A stretch of 64,000 bases of DNA. It comes from Bauldia sp. GTDB taxonomy: Bacteria > Pseudomonadota > Alphaproteobacteria > Rhizobiales > Kaistiaceae. Position 1 is the stretch's first letter. Each line of letters begins with the position of its first letter. Made by a program: the position numbers and the translations under genes. The notes below the pieces were generated by a model. That model was given only the letters and a program-made list of their open reading frames with translations, made no database searches and was not told where the DNA came from. The stretch is taken from the NCBI GenBank assembly GCA_028284325.1, contig JANQRX010000005.1, forward strand, positions 310,001-374,000, given 5' to 3'. This document shows, in pieces, positions 16,389-28,396 of the stretch.

Positions 16389-17918
16389 TCAGCCGCCGCG
16401 GCGTTCGTCGTCGGTGAGCGGGCCCGGGCCCGGATCGTCAGGCGGCGGCGGTGTCACCGGTTCGACCTCCGTCGGCGCGTCGCTCCCGGCCGGCGTAGTG
16501 GGCGCTTCGGTGACTTCGGTGTCGTCTGCCGGCGCGGCGATCAGCGCGGGCGCGTCCGCCGCTTCACCCGCATCGGGCACGTCCTCGGCAACCTCGGCAA
16601 GGTCGCCCGCAAGGTCGATGGCGCGGGGGCGCGGCGTGGGGGCCGGCGGCGGTTTCCACTCGAAGGCATCGACCCGCCCGGTGACGGGCGAGACCGGCGC
16701 CCAGGCGTCGAAGACCTCGCCGTCGGCGGTCCACACGGCATCCGGCGGGGCGTAGTGGGCCCGCGCCACCCAGGCCCGGACGCGGCCGATGTCGCCGTGT
16801 TCGCCTTCCTCGACATCGGCCATTAGCAGGCACACGCGCTCGCTCGGATGTGCTCGCAGCAATCCGTCCAGGGTTTCGCGCGCCAGCGGCCAGTCGCGGG
16901 CGGCGATCGCGGCATGGGCGACGGCGATCCCGGACTCGGCGCTGCCCGGCTGCAGGGCGGCGAGCTTGCGCATGCGGGCGAGACGATCCAGCGCGGAATC
17001 GCCCGGCCTGACGGCGGCATAGGCTTCGGCGAGATCGGGATGCGGCCCGGTCTTCCACGCGGTTTCGAGGATGCGCGTGGCGCGCCGCAGATCGCCCGCA
17101 CGCGTCAGAAGCCGCGCGGCCAGGACTGCGGCCGGCACCAGATCGGCGGCGAGCTTGCAGGCCTCCAGCGCGGCTGTACGCGCCTCGTCGGGTTCGCCGC
17201 CTTCAAGTTCCATCGCCTTGCCGGTCAAGAGGACGGCGCGCAGGCGGACGGCGCGGTCGCGGGCGATGAGACCGGCCCGCTCGTTGGCCGCCAGGGTGTC
17301 CAGCGCGCCCGCGAAATCGCCACCCCGCGCCCGGTAGTCGAACACCGCCTGGCCGGCCCAGGGGATCTGCGGCGCCAGATGGTGCGCCTCCTCGGCGAAG
17401 TGCAGGGCGGCGGCCGGTTCGGCCTGCCGCTCGGCCTCGACGAACAGGCCGTGGAGGCCAAGGATGCGGGTGTCGGGATTGTCGGCGAGCTGCTCGAAAT
17501 TGCTGCGCGCTGCGGACGGATCGCCGGTGATCTGCGCCGTCTGGGCGGCCAGCAGCATCACGAGGGGATCGTCGCCGAGCAGCTTGCGCGCCTCGCTCGC
17601 CGCCCGCCGGGCGCCGTCGGTGTCGCCGGCGCCGACCGCGATCATGCCGCGGGTGAGCGACCGGTAGCCGCGGTCGCGCTTGCGGGCGGTCAGCGCGCGA
17701 CGAACGTTGCCGGGGGCGTGCAGGATCAGCCGGACCAGCCATACGAGCAGCGCCAGCGCGATGAAGATCGCGATGAGCGCGATGACGGCGGCCATCAGCG
17801 AGGTTTCGATCTCGTAACCCTGCCAGGTCAGGAGGACGTCGCCGGGCCGGTCGACCAGCCACACGAAGCCGAGCGACAGCAGGAAGACGATGGCGAGGAA
17901 GATGAGAAGCCGGATCAT
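16389..17918 (-). CDS. hemY: HemY N-terminal-domain TPR membrane protein
   Basis: A 509-residue inner-membrane protein of the proteobacterial HemY type, associated with heme synthesis but not the oxidase of the same name in Bacillus. Two membrane helices lie near residues 3-22 and 42-66, followed by a long helical-repeat region (about 70-400) and a proline- and acid-rich tail. The sequence NVRRALTARKRDRGYRSLTRG near residue 75 is typical of the family start. It follows the mitofilin-like gene by 21 bases on the same strand, in the order hemC-hemD-mitofilin-hemY usual for alphaproteobacteria. Confidence 0.9.
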   Translation of the reverse strand: MIRLLIFLAIVFLLSLGFVWLVDRPGDVLLTWQGYEIETSLMAAVIALIAIFIALALLVWLVRLILHAPGNVRRALTARKRDRGYRSLTRGMIAVGAGDTDGARRAASEARKLLGDDPLVMLLAAQTAQITGDPSAARSNFEQLADNPDTRILGLHGLFVEAERQAEPAAALHFAEEAHHLAPQIPWAGQAVFDYRARGGDFAGALDTLAANERAGLIARDRAVRLRAVLLTGKAMELEGGEPDEARTAALEACKLAADLVPAAVLAARLLTRAGDLRRATRILETAWKTGPHPDLAEAYAAVRPGDSALDRLARMRKLAALQPGSAESGIAVAHAAIAARDWPLARETLDGLLRAHPSERVCLLMADVEEGEHGDIGRVRAWVARAHYAPPDAVWTADGEVFDAWAPVSPVTGRVDAFEWKPPPAPTPRPRAIDLAGDLAEVAEDVPDAGEAADAPALIAAPADDTEVTEAPTTPAGSDAPTEVEPVTPPPPDDPGPGPLTDDERRGG

Positions 17919-17939
17919 TGCGTTGTCTCGGTCGCCGTC

Positions 17940-19214
17940 TCAGTTGCCGGCAGCGGGCGCTGCCGCGGCGATCTCGCCCACCAGCCGGTCGATCTTGAGC
18001 CGCCGCCGGACGTCGTCGGCCCAGTCATCGGTGGCGGCGCGGGCGGCGTCGTCGAGCTGGGCGCGACGGGTGAGCGCCAGATCGTAATCATCGGCAGCGA
18101 CCGCCTCGGCCACGCCCGCGAGCGCCGACGTGCCGGTTGCGCCGCCGCTCCCGCCTCCTTCGGGGCGAATGCTGACGATGCCGCTGACGAGATCGGTGAA
18201 CCAGGCGCCGGCGCCATCGGTGTCGCCGCTCCCGGGCTGGTCGGCATCCGCGGCGATCGCCGCGAACCGCGCCGCGAGATCGGCCCGTGTCGCAACGCCG
18301 GTCGCCGCCAGCGGTTCAAGCTCGGCGACTGAGTCGGTGGCGATGGACAGCGGCCCGGCGACTGCCAGCACGTCGGCAAACGGCGCGTTGCCGCGCGACG
18401 CCCGCGCGAGCATCAGTATCACGACCTCGCGGACCGGGCGGACCGAGTCCGGCAGGGCGGTTGAGGGCGTCGTTGCGTCGCGCTCCAGCGATGCGAGACG
18501 AGCCTCGATGGCCGCAGGCGTCGCACCTTCGGCAGCGGCCAGGGCGCTGAGGTCGCTCTGCAGTTGCGCCTGCAGGTCGGCGATGGCGGCGGCAAGATCG
18601 GCCTCGGTGATATTGGCGGCGCCGGCCTCCGTCAGCGTGGCAAGCGTTGCCTGCGCCTCGGCAAGCTCGGCCGCGAGTGCCTCAAGGTCGGCGACGGTCG
18701 CCGTGCCGGCGGTAGTGGAGGATAGCCGGTCGAGGCCTGCGCGGATCGCGTTGGTTTCGATCTCCAGCGCTTCGATCTGACCGGCCTGGGCCTCGGCGCG
18801 CGTCAGCGCGGTCTCGGCCTCGCCGCGTCCGGGCGCCGGCCAGATGCCGAACCCCTGCAGGATGGCCACGAGGACAAGGGCCACGATGCCGCCGCCAACG
18901 GCTGCGGTGATCAGCGGCGTGGCGGCCATGCCGGCGTCCGAGCGCGGACCCGGCGGCGGGGGAGGCTCCGGCGGTTCCGGTGTGGGCGGTGGCTCGGGCG
19001 TCGGCGGTTCAGGAGGCGTCGGTGGTTCCGGCGCCGACGCCTCGGCGGCCGGTTCGGCTTCCGCGGGCTTGGGCGGTTCCGCCTCGAGATCGATCGTCAC
19101 TGGCTTGCGCCCCGCCGGCCGCTTCGCGCCGGCCGTCTTGCGCGCGGTCTTGCGGGCCGTCTTCTTCGCGGCCGTCCCGGCGGTCTTCTTGGGTTGCGGC
19201 GTATCCTCGGCCAT
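17940..19214 (-). CDS. Mitofilin/Mic60-like inner-membrane protein
   Basis: A 424-residue protein with a lysine/alanine-rich N-terminus (KKTARKTARKT), a proline-rich segment near 55-90, a single membrane helix near 97-120 (PLITAAVGGGIVALVLVAIL) and a long alanine-rich coiled-coil region ending in a compact C-terminal domain. This matches the alphaproteobacterial Mic60 relatives that shape intracytoplasmic membranes. The N-terminal basic and proline-rich stretch probably lies in the cytoplasm and the coiled coil in the periplasm. It sits between hemD and hemY, the standard place for this family. Confidence 0.82.
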   Translation of the reverse strand: MAEDTPQPKKTAGTAAKKTARKTARKTAGAKRPAGRKPVTIDLEAEPPKPAEAEPAAEASAPEPPTPPEPPTPEPPPTPEPPEPPPPPGPRSDAGMAATPLITAAVGGGIVALVLVAILQGFGIWPAPGRGEAETALTRAEAQAGQIEALEIETNAIRAGLDRLSSTTAGTATVADLEALAAELAEAQATLATLTEAGAANITEADLAAAIADLQAQLQSDLSALAAAEGATPAAIEARLASLERDATTPSTALPDSVRPVREVVILMLARASRGNAPFADVLAVAGPLSIATDSVAELEPLAATGVATRADLAARFAAIAADADQPGSGDTDGAGAWFTDLVSGIVSIRPEGGGSGGATGTSALAGVAEAVAADDYDLALTRRAQLDDAARAATDDWADDVRRRLKIDRLVGEIAAAAPAAGN

Positions 19215-19296
19215 GTCGTCCTGTCCGGCTCTCCCGTGCCTCGCGGCGAGAATACACGGCTTTGGCGCTTGCGGTAGGCGCAGGCGCGCCGCACCC

Positions 19297-20019
19297 CTAA
19301 CCCGCCGACGCGAGCGCCTCGATCACCTCGAACACGGCGTCTTCGTCCGGGTGCGCGGCGATCCGCACACTGCTCCACGCCCGCGCTGCAAGGGGCGCGG
19401 CGGCGGCCTCGGAGATCGCGACCAGATGGGTCCGCGCGAGGTTGGCCGGCGGTCCGCGGTCGAGTACGTCGGCGAAGGCAGCGGCGGTGCGGGCCGAGTA
19501 GACGAGTACGGCGTCATAGCCGCCGTCGGCGAGCCGCGCGCGGACAGCGTCGTCGAGGGTGGTCACCGCCTCCGCGTGGTAGGCCTCGGTCCGGATCACG
19601 TCGAAGCCCTTTGCCGACAATGCGGCGGCGAGATCGCCGGCGGTGTCACGCGCTGCCGGATAGAGGAGGGCACCGTCGTCCGGCCGTGCGCGTTCGGCAA
19701 TGCGCGCGGTCAGGGCGGCAACGTTGCCAGCGGCGCTGTCGACATGCACGAAACCGGCCGCACGTGCTTCGCGGGCGGTGGCGTCGCCCACGGCGTAGAC
19801 ACTGATCTCCCGCCATTGTGCCGCGGTTGCCCATTGGCGCATGGCCCGCACGGCGTTGGCGCTGGTCGCCACGATGGCGGCGGGCGGGCGCGGCAGATTG
19901 GGCTCGGGATGGACCACGATGCGCAGCATCGGCGTCGTGTCGACCGCGTGGCCGCGTTCGGAGAGCCTGGCCGTGGTGGCGCTGGCGTCGGGCTCCGGCC
20001 GGGTGACGAGCAGGCGCAT
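19297..20019 (-). CDS. hemD: Uroporphyrinogen-III synthase
   Basis: A 240-residue HemD enzyme that cyclises hydroxymethylbilane to uroporphyrinogen III in the cytoplasm. Sequence identity in this family is low, but the start MRLLVTRPEPDASAT, the central FDVIRTEAYHAEAV and the later VLVYSARTAAAFADVL are the usual landmarks. It begins six bases after the hemC stop, so the two consecutive steps of tetrapyrrole synthesis are transcribed together with the mitofilin-like gene and hemY. Confidence 0.92.
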   Translation of the reverse strand: MRLLVTRPEPDASATTARLSERGHAVDTTPMLRIVVHPEPNLPRPPAAIVATSANAVRAMRQWATAAQWREISVYAVGDATAREARAAGFVHVDSAAGNVAALTARIAERARPDDGALLYPAARDTAGDLAAALSAKGFDVIRTEAYHAEAVTTLDDAVRARLADGGYDAVLVYSARTAAAFADVLDRGPPANLARTHLVAISEAAAAPLAARAWSSVRIAAHPDEDAVFEVIEALASAG

Positions 20020-20025
20020 GGCGGT

Positions 20026-20988
20026 TCACGCGTCGGCGAAGAAGGACGGCCCGCCGCGGGCCGCAAGGTCTTCGCCGGCGGCGCGGCCGATCTTCCCGGC
20101 ATCTGCGGCGGGACCATCCAACCGCACGCGGTAGGCGTCGCTGCCGTCGGGGCGGACGATCAGGCCGTCGAACGTCAGCTCCTTGTCGCGAAGCACTGCC
20201 AGGCCGCCGATCGGGGTGCGGCAGGAACCGTCGAGAGCGGCGAGGAAAGCGCGCTCGGCGGTGAGGGTGGTCGCGGTCGGGCCGTGGTCGATCGCTGCCA
20301 GCCGCCCGATCACGGCCGCATCGTCGGCGCGCGCGGTGATGGCGATGGTGCCCTGGCCGGCGGCGGGAAGCCAGGTATCGACATCGAGGGGCGTGGCGTC
20401 GTCGAGATGGAGGCCGAGACGGTGGAGGCCGGCCGCGGCCAGCAATGTCGCCGCCACCTCGCCGTCGTGCAGCTTGCGCAGCCGCGTCTGGACGTTGCCG
20501 CGCAGGCCGACGATCTCGAGGTCCGGCCGCAGGTGCTTCAACAGGGCGGCGCGGCGCACCGACGAGGTGCCGATCCGGGCGCCCTGCGGCAGGTCCTCTG
20601 GCCGGCGCGCGACCGGCGAGATGAAGACATCGCGCACGTCCTCGCGTGGCAGGCAGGCGGCGATCGCGATCCCGTCCGGCAGCCGGGTTTCCAGGTCCTT
20701 GGCCGAGTTCACCGCCAGGTCGATGCGGCCGTCGAGCAGGGCGGCGTCGATCTCCTTGGTGAACAGGCCCTTGCCGCCGATGTCGGCGAGCGGCCGGTCG
20801 AGAATGCGGTCGCCGGTGGTGGTGATGGTGACGATCTCGGTCGCCGTGGCAGCGCCCGGATCGGCCGCGGCGAGTGCGTCGGCCGCCTGCTGCGCCTGGG
20901 CCAGCGCCAGCGGACTGCCGCGGGTTCCGATGCGAAGGGCGGGCGTTTGCAAAGCCTGGGGTCCGGGTGTAGAGGCAGCGCGTGACAC
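20026..20988 (-). CDS. hemC: Hydroxymethylbilane synthase (porphobilinogen deaminase)
   Basis: A 320-residue HemC that joins four porphobilinogens. [17 protein letters not shown] lies near residue 18, [11 protein letters not shown] near 142 and the cofactor-anchoring cysteine in [12 protein letters not shown] near 250. The track start is GTG 20988. A TTG at 20952 would give a more typical N-terminus ([11 protein letters not shown]), so the first 12 residues are uncertain. It is divergent from tsaD, with only about 30 bases between the genes, so the two promoters overlap. Confidence 0.94.
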   Translation of the reverse strand: MSRAASTPGPQALQTPALRIGTRGSPLALAQAQQAADALAAADPGAATATEIVTITTTGDRILDRPLADIGGKGLFTKEIDAALLDGRIDLAVNSAKDLETRLPDGIAIAACLPREDVRDVFISPVARRPEDLPQGARIGTSSVRRAALLKHLRPDLEIVGLRGNVQTRLRKLHDGEVAATLLAAAGLHRLGLHLDDATPLDVDTWLPAAGQGTIAITARADDAAVIGRLAAIDHGPTATTLTAERAFLAALDGSCRTPIGGLAVLRDKELTFDGLIVRPDGSDAYRVRLDGPAADAGKIGRAAGEDLAARGGPSFFADA

Positions 20989-21017
20989 CCGCCGGTCTTG
21001 GCCGATTAGACGACGCG

Positions 21018-22126
<1,109 letters not shown>

Positions 22127-22130
<4 letters not shown>

Positions 22131-23104
22131 CGGACAGGGTGGCCGTGCTCGGCGGCGGCGCCTGGGGCACGGCGCTGGCACTCGCCGCGGCGCGGGCGGG
22201 GCGCGACGTGCTCCTGTGGGCACGCTCGGCGGCCACGGTGACCGCCATCAACGCGACCCACGAAAACAGCGCGCGCCTTCCCGGCGTCCGCCTGCCGCCG
22301 GCGATCGCCGCCACCGACGATCTCGCCGCTGCGGTCACGGACCGCGTGGTGCTGGTGGTGGTGCCCATGCAACAGACGCGGTCGGTGGTCCGGGCCATGG
22401 CGCCTAACGTCGCGGCGGGGACACCGGTGGTGATGTGCGCCAAGGGACTGGAGGCGGCGACGCGCCTGCGCGCCACGGAGATCCTGGCGGAGGAGGCGCC
22501 GCAGGCGCTGCCGGCGGTGCTCGCCGGTCCGAGCTTCGCGACCGAGGTGGCGGCCGGCCTGCCGACGGCGGTGACCATCGCCGCCGCCGATGATGATCTG
22601 GCCGCGCGCCTTTGCACGCTCCTCGCCGGACCGGGATTCCGGCCTTACGCCGAAACCGACATGATCGGCGTGGAACTCGGCGGGGCGATCAAGAACGTGC
22701 TCGCCATTGCCGCCGGCATCGTCGTCGGCCGCCGGCTCGGCGGCAGCGCCCAGGCGGCGCTGATCGCCCGCGGCTTCGCCGAGATGCAGCGCCTGGGCCT
22801 GGCGGCGGGTGCGGAAGCCGGGACCCTGATCGGGCTTTCCGGCCTCGGCGATCTGGTGCTCACCTGCACCTCCGGCCTGTCCCGCAACTATGCCTACGGC
22901 CTGTGTCTGGGCGAAGGCCGGCCGGCCGGTGCGGCGCTGGCCGAGGGTGTCGCCACGGCGCAGGCGGTGGTCGACCTCGCCGAAGCCGCCGGAGTCGAAA
23001 CGCCGATCGCCGCGGCCGTCGCCGCGATCGTCGCCGGGCGTCTCGATGTCGACGCGGCGATCGCCGACCTCATGGCGCGGCCGCTCAGGCGCGAGCGCGA
23101 TTGA
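22127..23104 (+). CDS. gpsA: Glycerol-3-phosphate dehydrogenase [NAD(P)+]
   Basis: A 325-residue enzyme that reduces dihydroxyacetone phosphate to sn-glycerol-3-phosphate for phospholipid synthesis. The NAD-binding motif [16 protein letters not shown] begins near residue 8, ENSARLPG lies near 46, and the catalytic lysine sits in [13 protein letters not shown] near 183. RNYAYG and LAEGVATAQ follow near 250 and 275. The ATG overlaps the tsaD stop by four bases, which implies coupled translation. Confidence 0.94.
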
Positions 23105-23158
23105 CGCTGGACCCTCCGGGACCCTAGCCTTCAACGGTATGTCGAGCGGGAGAGGATG

Positions 23159-23575
23159 ATGGCGTACTGGCTGTTCAAGTCCGAGCCGGGCACCTGGTCG
23201 TGGGACGATCAGGTCAAGGAGGGCAAGAAGGGAACCGAGTGGGACGGTGTGCGCAACTACACCGCGCGCAACAACATGCGGGCGATGAAGATCGGTGACC
23301 GCGGCTTCTTCTACCACTCCGGTGCCGACCGCGAGATCGTCGGGCTGGTCGAGGTGGTGGCCGAGGCCCATCCTGATTCCACCACCGACGACGAACGCTG
23401 GGCGTGCGTGGACATCGCCGCCACGGGCGCGGTGCCGAAGCCGGTGACCTTGCAGCAGATCAAGGACGACCCGCGTCTCGCTGATATGGCGTTGGTGCGC
23501 CTCGGACGTTTGTCGGTCCAGCCGGTCACGGCCGCGGAATGGAAGATCGTCTGCAAGATGGGCGGTGTGACCTAG
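23159..23575 (+). CDS. EVE domain-containing protein
   Basis: A 138-residue EVE-domain protein, a PUA-like fold proposed to bind modified bases. The start AYWLFKSEPGTWSWDDQ, the WDGVRNYTARNNMR segment and IGDRGFFYHS are the family signature. The start is ATG 23159, with GGGAG six bases upstream; the ATG just before it is too close to the ribosome-binding site. It follows gpsA by about 55 bases on the same strand, a common alphaproteobacterial arrangement. The cellular role is not settled. Confidence 0.9.
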   Translation: MAYWLFKSEPGTWSWDDQVKEGKKGTEWDGVRNYTARNNMRAMKIGDRGFFYHSGADREIVGLVEVVAEAHPDSTTDDERWACVDIAATGAVPKPVTLQQIKDDPRLADMALVRLGRLSVQPVTAAEWKIVCKMGGVT

Positions 23576-23693
23576 GCGCGCCCGACGGTCGCCTTGCGCG
23601 GCGGCCGGCGGTTCGGTTTAACGGCGGTGTCGTGCCGGGACCTGCGCGACAACCGCGGAGCCACACGGGACCAACACGGGGACAAGCAAGACC

Positions 23694-25634
<1,941 letters not shown>

Positions 25635-25690
25635 GGACTATTCCGGTTGCTATGCGCGTCACATGACTTCATGCTCGGCGCGTGGTCAGG

Positions 25691-25912
25691 ATGATCCAGA
25701 TCCGCAACGTTCCCGACAGCCTCCATGCGACCATGAAGGCGCGCGCTGCCTCGGCGGGGATGTCGTTGTCCGACTACCTGCTGCGCGAAATTCGCGAGCT
25801 CGCCGAGCGGCCGACGCTTGAGGAGATACGTAGGCGTCTGGAAGCGCTGCCGAAGATCGAGCCCGAGGTGTCGTCGGCAGATATCATCCGTGCCGAGCGC
25901 GATCGCCGCTGA
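25691..25912 (+). CDS. FitA/VapB-type ribbon-helix-helix antitoxin, orphan
   Basis: A 73-residue DNA-binding antitoxin. The ribbon-helix-helix is MIQIRNVPDSLHATMKARA with SLSDYLLREIREL, as in FitA and VapB proteins, and the acidic C-terminus (EPEVSSADIIRAERD) would wrap the toxin. ATG 25691 starts exactly at the beta strand. GTG 25682 is the longer alternative. A PIN-domain toxin normally follows at once, but here only an 18-codon open stretch (IDALLQPADARRATDHVL) precedes a stop, possibly a toxin remnant. The antitoxin therefore looks solitary. Confidence 0.8.
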   Translation: MIQIRNVPDSLHATMKARAASAGMSLSDYLLREIRELAERPTLEEIRRRLEALPKIEPEVSSADIIRAERDRR

Positions 25913-26067
25913 TCGATGCCCTACTGCAGCCGGCAGACGCCCGCCGCGCGACGGACCATGTTCTCTAAGCCGGTGCAGCGGGACCTTGCGGGGTGCCGTC
26001 CGCCACCCCAGATTTCACGGATCGGGAAAGGCTGAATCTCAACGGTCCCACGCGAAACGGCGGAGCT

Positions 26068-26988
26068 ATGAACACCCTCAGAACGGCCATGCTGCTGGCG
26101 GCGCTGACCGCCATTTTCATGGGCGCCGGCTTCCTGATCGGCGGCACCACCGGCGCGGTGATCGCCTTCGGCCTCGCCGCGGCCATGAACCTGTTCAGCT
26201 ACTGGAACGCCGACAAGCTGGTGTTGCGCATGTCCAATGCGCGCGAGGTCGACGCGCGCTCGGCGCCCGAGTTCTACGGCATGGTGCGCGATCTGGCGGC
26301 CCGCGCCGATCTGCCCATGCCCAAGGTCTACATCGCCGACAACCTGCAGCCGAACGCGTTCGCCACCGGGCGCAACCCGGACAACGCCGCCGTGTGCGCG
26401 ACCACCGGCCTGCTGCAAACGCTGAACCGCGACGAGATCGCCGCCGTCATGGCCCACGAGCTCGCGCATGTGAAGAATCGCGACACGCTGATCATGACGA
26501 TCACCGCGACCATTGCCGGTGCCGTATCGATGCTCGCCAATTTCGCCTTCTTCTTCGGCGGGGCGAGCCGCAACAACAATCCGCTCGGCCTGATCGGCGT
26601 GCTGGTGGCCGCGATCGTCGCGCCGCTCGCGGCGTTGCTGGTGCAGATGGCCATCAGCCGGACCCGCGAGTACGCCGCCGACCGCGGCGGGGCGGAGATC
26701 AGCGGCGATCCGGCCGCGCTCGCCTCGGCGCTGCGACGCATCTCGCAAGGGGTGCGGCTGGTGCGCAACGATGCCGCGGAACGCAACCCCGCCACCGCGC
26801 CCCTGTTCATCATCAATCCCCTGTCCGGCGAACGTATGGACAACCTCTTCTCCACCCATCCGGCGACCGAGAACCGGATCAAGGCGTTGATGGCGATGCG
26901 AGCCGAGATGGGCGGCGCCCCGGCCGTCTCGTCGGTCGCGGTGCCGCAGGTCGGCCGCAGCCGGCCTTCGTCCGGCCCATGGGGCTGA
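26068..26988 (+). CDS. htpX: Zinc metalloprotease HtpX
   Basis: A 306-residue inner-membrane zinc protease of family M48 that degrades misfolded membrane proteins. Two N-terminal membrane helices lie near residues 7-25 and 27-45, the active site HELAH is at 130-134 followed by KNRDTL, two more helices lie near 147-200, and the third ligand region is [14 protein letters not shown] near 205. I chose ATG 26068 because the first helix starts there, with CGGAG upstream. Its stop lies ten bases inside rsmB. A heat-shock promoter was not identified. Confidence 0.94.
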   Translation: MNTLRTAMLLAALTAIFMGAGFLIGGTTGAVIAFGLAAAMNLFSYWNADKLVLRMSNAREVDARSAPEFYGMVRDLAARADLPMPKVYIADNLQPNAFATGRNPDNAAVCATTGLLQTLNRDEIAAVMAHELAHVKNRDTLIMTITATIAGAVSMLANFAFFFGGASRNNNPLGLIGVLVAAIVAPLAALLVQMAISRTREYAADRGGAEISGDPAALASALRRISQGVRLVRNDAAERNPATAPLFIINPLSGERMDNLFSTHPATENRIKALMAMRAEMGGAPAVSSVAVPQVGRSRPSSGPWG

Positions 26989-28313
26989 CCGCCTCGCGAC
27001 AATCGCGGAAGGGGACTCGCGTCCGTGCGGCCCCGGCAGGCCTCGAAACCCGGCTGGTCGCGGCCGACCTCCTGGCCGGTGTTCTCGATCGCCACCAGTC
27101 CCTCGACGCCCAGTTGACCGGCGCATCTTTCGGCAAGCTCGCACCGCGCGACCGTGCACTCGCCCGCGCCATGGTCGGCGTGGCGCTGCGTCGCTTGGGC
27201 GAGATCGATGCGGTGCTCGATGGGCTGCTTGACCGGCGGCCGGGAGCAGCGGAGGTGGTCCGGGCGCTGCAAATCGGGGTGGCGCAGATCCTGTTCATGG
27301 AGGTTCCCGACCACGCCGCGGTCTCGCTCGCGGTCGAGACGGTTGGACGCAAACGGCAACTGAAGGGCTTTCGCGGGCTGACCAATGCGGTCCTGCGGCG
27401 TGTCGCCCGCGAGCGACCGGCGCCCGAGGCGAAGGCGGGTATCAATCAGCCGGATTGGCTGTGGACGCGATGGGTCGCCGCGTACGGCCCTGAAACGGCA
27501 GAGACAATCGCCGCGGCGCTCACCGTCGAACCCTATCTCGATCTCACCGCCAAGGCCGATCCGGAGGCGGTCGCCGATGCGGTCGGTGGCGCACTCTTGT
27601 CCACGGGGAGCATTCGCCTCGATGCCGGCGGCCCGGTCGAGGATCTGCCGGGCTTCGACGACGGCACATGGTGGGTGCAGGACGCCGCGGCTTCCCTCCC
27701 GGCCCGGCTGCTCGGGCCTGTGGCCGGTAGGAAGATCGCCGATCTCTGCGCCGCCCCGGGTGGCAAGACCGCCCAGCTTGCGGCGGCCGGCGCCGAGGTG
27801 ACCGCCGTCGACATCTCCGCCGATCGCCTGGACCGGCTTGCCGGCAACCTCCGGCGCCTCGGGCTGGCGGCGGAGACCGTCGTCGCCGATCTCCTCGCTT
27901 GGGCGCCGACTGAGCGCTTCGACGTCGTCCTGCTCGATGCGCCCTGCACCGCGACGGGAACGATCCGCCGACACCCCGACGTCGCCTATCTGAAGCGTGA
28001 GGCCGACATCGCGGCGTTGGCGAAGGTGCAGGCGGCAATGATCGCGAAGGCCGCGGACCTTCTCAAGCCCGGCGGAACCCTGGTGTATTGCACCTGTTCG
28101 CTGGAGCCGGAGGAGGGCGAGCGGCAGGCGTCCGTCGCCCGCGAGGCGGGGCTCACGACGTGGCCGCTTGACGCCAGCGACCTGCCGGAGCTGCCCGAGG
28201 CGATCACCGCGGACGGGCATTTGCGGACATTGCCCCATTTCATGGCGCTTGATAGGCCACGTATGTCGGGCCTCGACGGGTTCTTCGTCATGCGCATGCG
28301 GCGGCCGGCCTGA
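26979..28313 (+). CDS. rsmB: 16S rRNA (cytosine(967)-C(5))-methyltransferase RsmB
   Basis: A 444-residue protein with an N-terminal NusB-like domain (about 22-150) and a C-terminal SAM-dependent methyltransferase. Motifs are [13 protein letters not shown] near 253, [11 protein letters not shown] near 276, the [15 protein letters not shown] loop with one catalytic cysteine near 318, and [12 protein letters not shown] with the nucleophile near 372. ATG 26979 overlaps the htpX stop. The ORF track extends it far upstream through htpX in a shadow frame, which I rejected. The order with heparinase and purH is typical of alphaproteobacteria. Confidence 0.93.
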   Translation: MGLTASRQSRKGTRVRAAPAGLETRLVAADLLAGVLDRHQSLDAQLTGASFGKLAPRDRALARAMVGVALRRLGEIDAVLDGLLDRRPGAAEVVRALQIGVAQILFMEVPDHAAVSLAVETVGRKRQLKGFRGLTNAVLRRVARERPAPEAKAGINQPDWLWTRWVAAYGPETAETIAAALTVEPYLDLTAKADPEAVADAVGGALLSTGSIRLDAGGPVEDLPGFDDGTWWVQDAAASLPARLLGPVAGRKIADLCAAPGGKTAQLAAAGAEVTAVDISADRLDRLAGNLRRLGLAAETVVADLLAWAPTERFDVVLLDAPCTATGTIRRHPDVAYLKREADIAALAKVQAAMIAKAADLLKPGGTLVYCTCSLEPEEGERQASVAREAGLTTWPLDASDLPELPEAITADGHLRTLPHFMALDRPRMSGLDGFFVMRMRRPA

Positions 28314-28396
28314 TTGCCCGGCGCCGGCCTTCGGGCGATAGTCCGAGGGCGCGATTCGGCGGCGCGCCGGTAACATAAAGGAGCTGGACGACGGGC

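Noticed and set aside
18844-20985. 713-residue plus-strand ORF across the mitofilin-like gene, hemD and hemC
   Set aside because: It runs antisense to three clear genes and has the composition of a shadow frame (glycine- and histidine-rich, no motif).
25818-26978. Upstream extension of the rsmB frame through htpX
   Set aside because: The residues before ATG 26979 are arginine/histidine-rich and overlap htpX, which is clearly coding.
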